This document shows positions 60,285 through 64,000 of a DNA stretch of 64,000 nt, piece after piece. The position numbers and the translations under genes were made by a program. Below the pieces are notes generated by a model, which saw only the letters and a list, made by a program, of their open reading frames with translations, did not search any database and was not told the DNA's origin. How positions within the stretch are numbered: the first letter of the stretch is position 1; every line of letters starts with the position of its first letter. The DNA comes from NORP259 sp041398705 (GTDB lineage Bacteria > Planctomycetota > UBA1135 > GCA-002686595), in contig JAWKUI010000015.1 of the NCBI GenBank assembly GCA_041398705.1, forward strand, positions 1 to 64,000, in the 5' to 3' direction.

Positions 60285-61202
60285 ATGCTGCGCCGCGCCT
60301 GCACCACTCTGCTGCTGCTCGCCACCGCCTGCAGCGGCGATCCGCCGCCGGCGGCACCGTCGCCTATGGCACCCACGGGTCCGGTGATCGCCACCACTTG
60401 GCCGCTCACCTGCTTGGCCGAAGCCATGCTCGCGCCGGAGCAGTCGGTGCGCTGCCTCGTGCCCCCGGGCGAAGACCCCGCCTTCTGGCAACCCGCCGAT
60501 TCCGATCTGCAGCCCCTGATCGACGCGCGCGGACTGCTCTGGAACGGCGCGGGTTTCGAGACCTGGATGCAGAGCGCCACTCTCGCGCCGTCCCGCACCC
60601 TCGAAGTCGGTCAGGCGGTGCGCTCCACTTGGATCGAAAACACCGATGAGTCGGTGCACAGCCACGGGGCCAGCGGTGCCCACACTCACCGCGGATTCGA
60701 TCCGCACCTGTGGATGGATCCGCTGCTCTGCATCGAAATGGCGCGCGCCATCGGCGACTTCGCCATCGCTCAGGATTGGATCGCACCCAGCCAGGCGGCC
60801 GAGCGACTGGCGCAATTGGAACCGCGCCTGCGCGAACTCGATCGACTCTGGACCGAGATCGCGAAAGCCGTGCAAGGCCGCTTCCTGTTCGCGAACCACG
60901 GCACGTACACCTACCCGGCGCGGCGCTACGGCATCGAGATCCGCGTGCGCAACACCTCGCCAGAAGGTCCGCTCGACGCGCGCACCATAGAATCCCTGTC
61001 GATTGCCCGGGCCGCCGGGGGCGCGGCAGGTTTCCTTTGGGAGAGCACGCCCGAGCCCGGCCTCGCCGCCGAGCTGCAGAACACCTACGGCCTCGCGAGT
61101 TTCGTTCTGCGCCCCATGGAATCGCCGCTGACCCCGTCCCAGGACGCCATCGACATCTGGCGGCAAGACCTGACCACCCTGCTCAAAGCCCTGCAACCCT
61201 GA
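60285..61202 (+). CDS. Zinc/manganese ABC transporter substrate-binding lipoprotein (ZnuA-like)
   Basis: 305 residues. A lipoprotein-type signal (LLLLATACSG, Cys as lipid site) is followed by the cluster A-1/ZnuA fold: VIATTWPLTCLAEAMLAPEQSV, DLQPLIDARGLLWNGAGFETW, a His-rich loop VHSHGASGAHTHRGFDPHLWMDP that includes the first metal His, LFANHGTYTYPARRYGIEI with the second, and AAGFLWESTPEP and PSQDAIDIWRQDLTTLL. The His-rich loop favours zinc over manganese. The matching ATPase and permease lie at 28.5-30.1 kb. HIT and dihydroorotase genes follow at 9- and 15-base spacings. Confidence 0.87.
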   Translation: MLRRACTTLLLLATACSGDPPPAAPSPMAPTGPVIATTWPLTCLAEAMLAPEQSVRCLVPPGEDPAFWQPADSDLQPLIDARGLLWNGAGFETWMQSATLAPSRTLEVGQAVRSTWIENTDESVHSHGASGAHTHRGFDPHLWMDPLLCIEMARAIGDFAIAQDWIAPSQAAERLAQLEPRLRELDRLWTEIAKAVQGRFLFANHGTYTYPARRYGIEIRVRNTSPEGPLDARTIESLSIARAAGGAAGFLWESTPEPGLAAELQNTYGLASFVLRPMESPLTPSQDAIDIWRQDLTTLLKALQP

Positions 61203-61211
61203 TCCCCCGTC

Positions 61212-61619
61212 ATGGCCCAGCCCACCATCTTCGACCGCATCCTCGACGGCGAAATCCCGTGCCACAAGCTCTATGAGGACGAACACGTGCTCGCGTTCCT
61301 CGACGTGGGGCCCCTTTCGCGCGGCCACGCCCTGGTGATCCCGAAGGAGCGCAAAGCCTTCCTGCACGAGCTCTCCGACGACAGCGCCGCCGCCATCGGC
61401 CGCGTGTTGCCACGCCTCGCCCGAGCCCTGCGCGCCGCCACCGGCTGCGAACACTACAACGTGCTGCAGAACAACGGCGCACCCGCCCATCAGGCGGTGT
61501 TCCATGTGCACTTCCATCTGATCCCGAAGACCGATTCCGGCGGCCTGGGTATCACTTGGGATCCGAAAAAACTGGAAGACGGCCCCGAACTCGCCGCCGC
61601 CATCCGCTCCCACCTCTAA
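61212..61619 (+). CDS. HIT-family nucleotide hydrolase
   Basis: 135 residues. The histidine triad is HVHFHLIP near residue 97, with IFDRILDGEIPCHKLYEDEHVLAFLDVGPLSRGHALVIPK at the N-terminus and NNGAPAHQAVFHVH leading into the triad, the standard order of Hint/HinT-like proteins. Members hydrolyse AMP-N or adenosine phosphoramidate bonds. It follows the ZnuA-like gene by nine bases and precedes the dihydroorotase gene by fifteen, so it is likely co-transcribed. Confidence 0.93.
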   Translation: MAQPTIFDRILDGEIPCHKLYEDEHVLAFLDVGPLSRGHALVIPKERKAFLHELSDDSAAAIGRVLPRLARALRAATGCEHYNVLQNNGAPAHQAVFHVHFHLIPKTDSGGLGITWDPKKLEDGPELAAAIRSHL

Positions 61620-61634
61620 AACCAGCCCCCCGCC

Positions 61635-62978
61635 ATGACCTCCCCCCAATCCGGCGACCTGCTGCTCCAAGGCGGCCTCGTTCACACCGGCGGCAACCTG
61701 CACCAAGTCGACGTGCTCGTGGAAGGCGGCCGCATCACCGCCATCGGCCACGACCTCGTTGCGCCCGCGGGCTGCCCCACCCTCGACTGCCACGGCAAGT
61801 GGGTGCTGCCCGGCCTGATCGATCCCCAGGTGCACTTCCGCGAGCCGGGGCTGGTGCACAAGGAAGACCTGGAAAGCGGCTCGCGCGCGGCCCTGTGGGG
61901 CGGCATCACCGCTTTCATGGAGATGCCGAACACGAAACCGATGACCACCGACCCGGCTGCGCTCGAGGACAAGCTGCGCCGCGCCGATGATCACGCCTGG
62001 GTGGACTACGCGTTTTTCCTGGGCGCCACGAGCGAAAACGCCGATCGACTCGGCGAGTGGGAAAGCCTGCCCGGCTGCGCCGGGGTCAAGGTGTTCATGG
62101 GCTCCTCCACCGGCGATCTGCTGGTGCGCGACGATGCCACCCTCGAGCGTATCCTGCGCGGCGGCACCCGCCGCGTGACCGTGCACAGCGAAGACGACTT
62201 CCGCCTGAGCCAGCGCTACTCGGACCTCGCCGCCACCGCCAAGGTCACCGAACACGACCACATCCGCGACGTGACCTGCGCCGTGCAAAGCACCACGCGC
62301 CTGCTCGACCTGGTCGAAAAGACCGGCCGGCCCGTGCACATCTTGCACGTCTCCACCGCCGATGAACTGCGCCTCGTGCGCGAGCGCGATCTCGGGGATC
62401 TCGTCACCCTCGAAGCGACCCCCAACCACCTCTTCCTCTGCGCGCCGCAGTGTTACGAAGAGCACGGCAGTCACGCCCAGATGAACCCGCCCGTGCGCGG
62501 CCGCGAACACCAGGAAGCCCTGCGCCAGGCCTGCCGCGAGGGCCTCATCACCTGCATCGGCTCCGACCACGCGCCGCACACCGCCGAGGAAAAGGCCAAA
62601 CCCTACCCCAATTCCCCGAGCGGCATCCCCGGCACGCAAACCATCCTGCCCCTGCTGCTGACCGCCATCCGCGACGGCTGGCTCGAACTCGCCGACATCC
62701 TGCGCCTGTGCCACTCCGGCCCCGTGCACGTCTACGGCATCGCGGACCGCGACCCGATCGCCCCCGGCGCCACCGGCACCTTCACCCTGGTCGACCCCGC
62801 CGTGCGCGGCCCCCTCGAACTCTCCTGGCTGCAAAGCCGCGTCGGCTGGAGCCCCTTCGCCGGCCGCGAACTCGCCGGCCTGCCCTGGGCCACGATCCTG
62901 CGTGGGCAAATCGCCCACCAACTCGGCACCGAGCACGAACGCGTGGCCATCGCGCCGCTGCGGTTCGGCACGCGTTGA
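61635..62978 (+). CDS. pyrC: Dihydroorotase
   Basis: 447 residues. Forms dihydroorotate from carbamoyl-aspartate in pyrimidine synthesis. Family motifs: VLPGLIDPQVHFREPGLVHKED near residue 57, SRAALWGGITAFMEMPNTKP, KVFMGSSTGDLLV, VHSEDDF, HILHVSTADEL, EATPNHLFL, CIGSDHAPHTAEEK and PSGIPGTQTILPLLL. The first metal-binding His of the usual DxHVHFR is Gln here (DPQVHFR), as I recall also for a group of bacterial dihydroorotases. A fragment similar to codons 84-135 lies in reverse orientation at 63126-63272. Confidence 0.9.
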   Translation: MTSPQSGDLLLQGGLVHTGGNLHQVDVLVEGGRITAIGHDLVAPAGCPTLDCHGKWVLPGLIDPQVHFREPGLVHKEDLESGSRAALWGGITAFMEMPNTKPMTTDPAALEDKLRRADDHAWVDYAFFLGATSENADRLGEWESLPGCAGVKVFMGSSTGDLLVRDDATLERILRGGTRRVTVHSEDDFRLSQRYSDLAATAKVTEHDHIRDVTCAVQSTTRLLDLVEKTGRPVHILHVSTADELRLVRERDLGDLVTLEATPNHLFLCAPQCYEEHGSHAQMNPPVRGREHQEALRQACREGLITCIGSDHAPHTAEEKAKPYPNSPSGIPGTQTILPLLLTAIRDGWLELADILRLCHSGPVHVYGIADRDPIAPGATGTFTLVDPAVRGPLELSWLQSRVGWSPFAGRELAGLPWATILRGQIAHQLGTEHERVAIAPLRFGTR

Positions 62979-63351
62979 TCGAAGCGAGCCGCAGCCCATG
63001 GGTTTCGACCCAATTCAAGCGGCTCGCAAACGAAGCGTTCCAGGGTGAGCTTCGCCGCGCACCTGCACGCCGCCGGTGGACAAACACGCATGCCCGCGCC
63101 ATCGGGTTTCGCTAGGCGGCGCGGAGTTGTCGCTGGCGGGCACTGCACCATCGCGTAGTCCACCCAAGTGCGTCCGTCGGCACGGCGCAGAGGGATCCAA
63201 GGCCGGTGGTCTTCGATTTCTTGACTGCCACCTCCATCAAAGCGCTGAATCCGCCCCACAGGGCCGCGCGCTCAGGCTCACCTAGCGCGAATCGCATCCT
63301 TCGCCTAGGGTGAATCCGGTCCGCTTCGGACACTCCATTCCCCCATTCCCC
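62979..63351. other. Intergenic with an inverted pyrC fragment
   Basis: About 370 nt between pyrC and the gene running off the window. Its middle holds the pyrC-like remnant listed separately. The rest shows nothing recognisable. Confidence 0.5.
63126..63272 (-). pseudogene. Decayed inverted fragment of a dihydroorotase gene
   Basis: Read on the minus strand, this stretch is clearly similar to pyrC 61883-62039. It has the 19-base run GCGCGGCCCTGTGGGGCGG, then GCTTTxATGGAG, ACCACCG, CTGCGCCG and GGGTGGACTACGCG in the same order. The encoded peptide RAALWGGFSALMEVA...KTTG corresponds to RAALWGGITAFMEMP...MTTD, and a second frame gives LRRADGRTWVDYA against LRRADDHAWVDYA. The frame changes inside, so it is not functional. 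It is a remnant of a second copy or of a local inverted duplication. Confidence 0.75.
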
Positions 63352-64000
63352 ATGCGCGCACGAACCCTGATTCTGCTGCTCCCCCTGCTCGGACTGGTCG
63401 GCTGGCTGCTTTGCGAGAACCCCGCGAAGGATTGGAGAACCTTTGCGGAGTCGCCAGAAAAGCAAGCGGCGCATCCCGAGAGCCAAGGCGCAGAACTTCG
63501 CGAAACACCCCCCGCCGAAGCGACCGCAGATCGGATCCAGCCCGCAGGCAGCCCCGCTCAAGAATCGGCTGCAAACCCGACTTCGGCCTCCCCTCCCGAT
63601 CCCGCGACCTGGGCTCCCCGCTTGGCCGGACACTGCGACGCCGCCCTGACCGGCGAGCTCGACATCAACGCAGTGCTGCGTTTGATGATCGAAGCGTCGG
63701 AGCAACCGCTCTCGCCCTTCGCAGACATGGACGAGTCCGACGAAGACGGCCTCGTCTATCCCCTGACCGGTTTGCCGGAGGGCCTGCAGGGCCACCTGCG
63801 ATTCGGCAACCCCGAGGTCTTTGACGGCGAGTTCCGCCTGCGCACGGCGTACATCGTCCTGGAGGGCAAGGACCTCGAACCCGAGTTCGTGCAAGGCGCC
63901 CTACGCCGGCCAGCTTCCGCCAGCTTCTCCTGCGCCTGGTCCGATGGCGACCCAGGCCATGCACGGTGGAGCGATCTCGCGCTGCAGCGCAGCCCCGACC
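63352..64000 (+). CDS. Secreted or anchored protein, 3' part outside the window
   Basis: 216 codons to the window end with no stop. The N-terminus is a clear signal-anchor (MRARTLILLLPLLGLVGWLL), then a ~70-residue linker rich in Pro, Ala and Glu (SPEKQAAHPESQGAELRETP). A folded part begins near TWAPRLAGHCDAALTGELD (DINAVLRLMIEASEQPLSPF ... VYPLTGLPEGLQGHLRFGNP ... RLRTAYIVLEG). I recognise no family. The start is the ATG at 63352 in CCCCATG context with no ribosome site. Confidence 0.7.
   Translation, partial: MRARTLILLLPLLGLVGWLLCENPAKDWRTFAESPEKQAAHPESQGAELRETPPAEATADRIQPAGSPAQESAANPTSASPPDPATWAPRLAGHCDAALTGELDINAVLRLMIEASEQPLSPFADMDESDEDGLVYPLTGLPEGLQGHLRFGNPEVFDGEFRLRTAYIVLEGKDLEPEFVQGALRRPASASFSCAWSDGDPGHARWSDLALQRSPD

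Noticed and set aside
60240..62999. A 919-codon minus-strand open frame over znuA, HIT and pyrC
   Set aside because: Antisense to three recognised genes with intact motifs.

Overview
The window is about 68% G+C, densely packed, and reads as a chromosomal segment of a planctomycete-like bacterium (inference). The evidence is a serine/threonine kinase and kinase-like pair next to an ECF-like sigma factor of the planctomycete type, several very large secreted right-handed beta-helix and beta-propeller proteins that share an unusual C-terminal domain, intact peptidoglycan genes (murC, murB), and many genes with no Shine-Dalgarno sequence. At least fourteen genes instead carry a TAnnnT-like hexamer 6-9 nt before the start codon, which suggests leaderless transcripts.

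Layout. 0-8 kb: SGNH hydrolase, TGS-less threonyl-tRNA synthetase, three tandem paralogues of an unknown exported or anchored family (the third frameshifted), then murC-murB. 8-18 kb: tRNA-Met(CAT) with terminator, cupin, unknown gene, secreted alpha/beta hydrolase, a carboxypeptidase-regulatory-like protein translationally coupled to an NHL-type propeller, metallophosphoesterase, FecR-like zinc-finger membrane protein, gltX. 18-30 kb: adenosine deaminase with an esterase, the pseudokinase/kinase/ECF sigma module, an NfeD-flotillin pair, and zinc/manganese-type ABC ATPase and permease genes. 30-33 kb: queF, a large polytopic protein, a DUF4863-like protein. 33-40 kb: three large surface proteins of visibly lower G+C, one with a (GAGT) tetranucleotide run inside its first codons. 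40-47 kb: an aspartoacylase-like enzyme overlapping a glutamate-cysteine-ligase/CBS fusion, a frameshifted Spy-like gene, a JAMM protease, an M1 metallopeptidase. 47-54 kb: more secreted proteins with the shared C-terminal domain, and an arsR-arsM pair. 54-64 kb: M28/PDZ peptidase, a three-gene overlapping LolD/FtsX-type operon, two back-to-back long palindromes, a ZnuA-like binding protein (about 30 kb from its likely ABC partners), HIT protein, dihydroorotase, a decayed inverted fragment of the dihydroorotase gene, and a truncated secreted-protein gene at the window end.

The most unusual items are an arsenite methyltransferase carrying nine Cys-Cys motifs in a low-complexity insert, a kinase-like receptor lacking all three catalytic signatures beside an intact kinase, the 129- and 118-nt palindromes upstream of znuA, the tetranucleotide repeat in the start of a surface-protein gene, and a C-terminal Trp-Phe-Gln...Arg-Asp domain shared by five secreted proteins. 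Two genes are broken by single-base deletions, which may be real or sequencing errors. I see no CRISPR array, insertion sequence, phage gene or rRNA.
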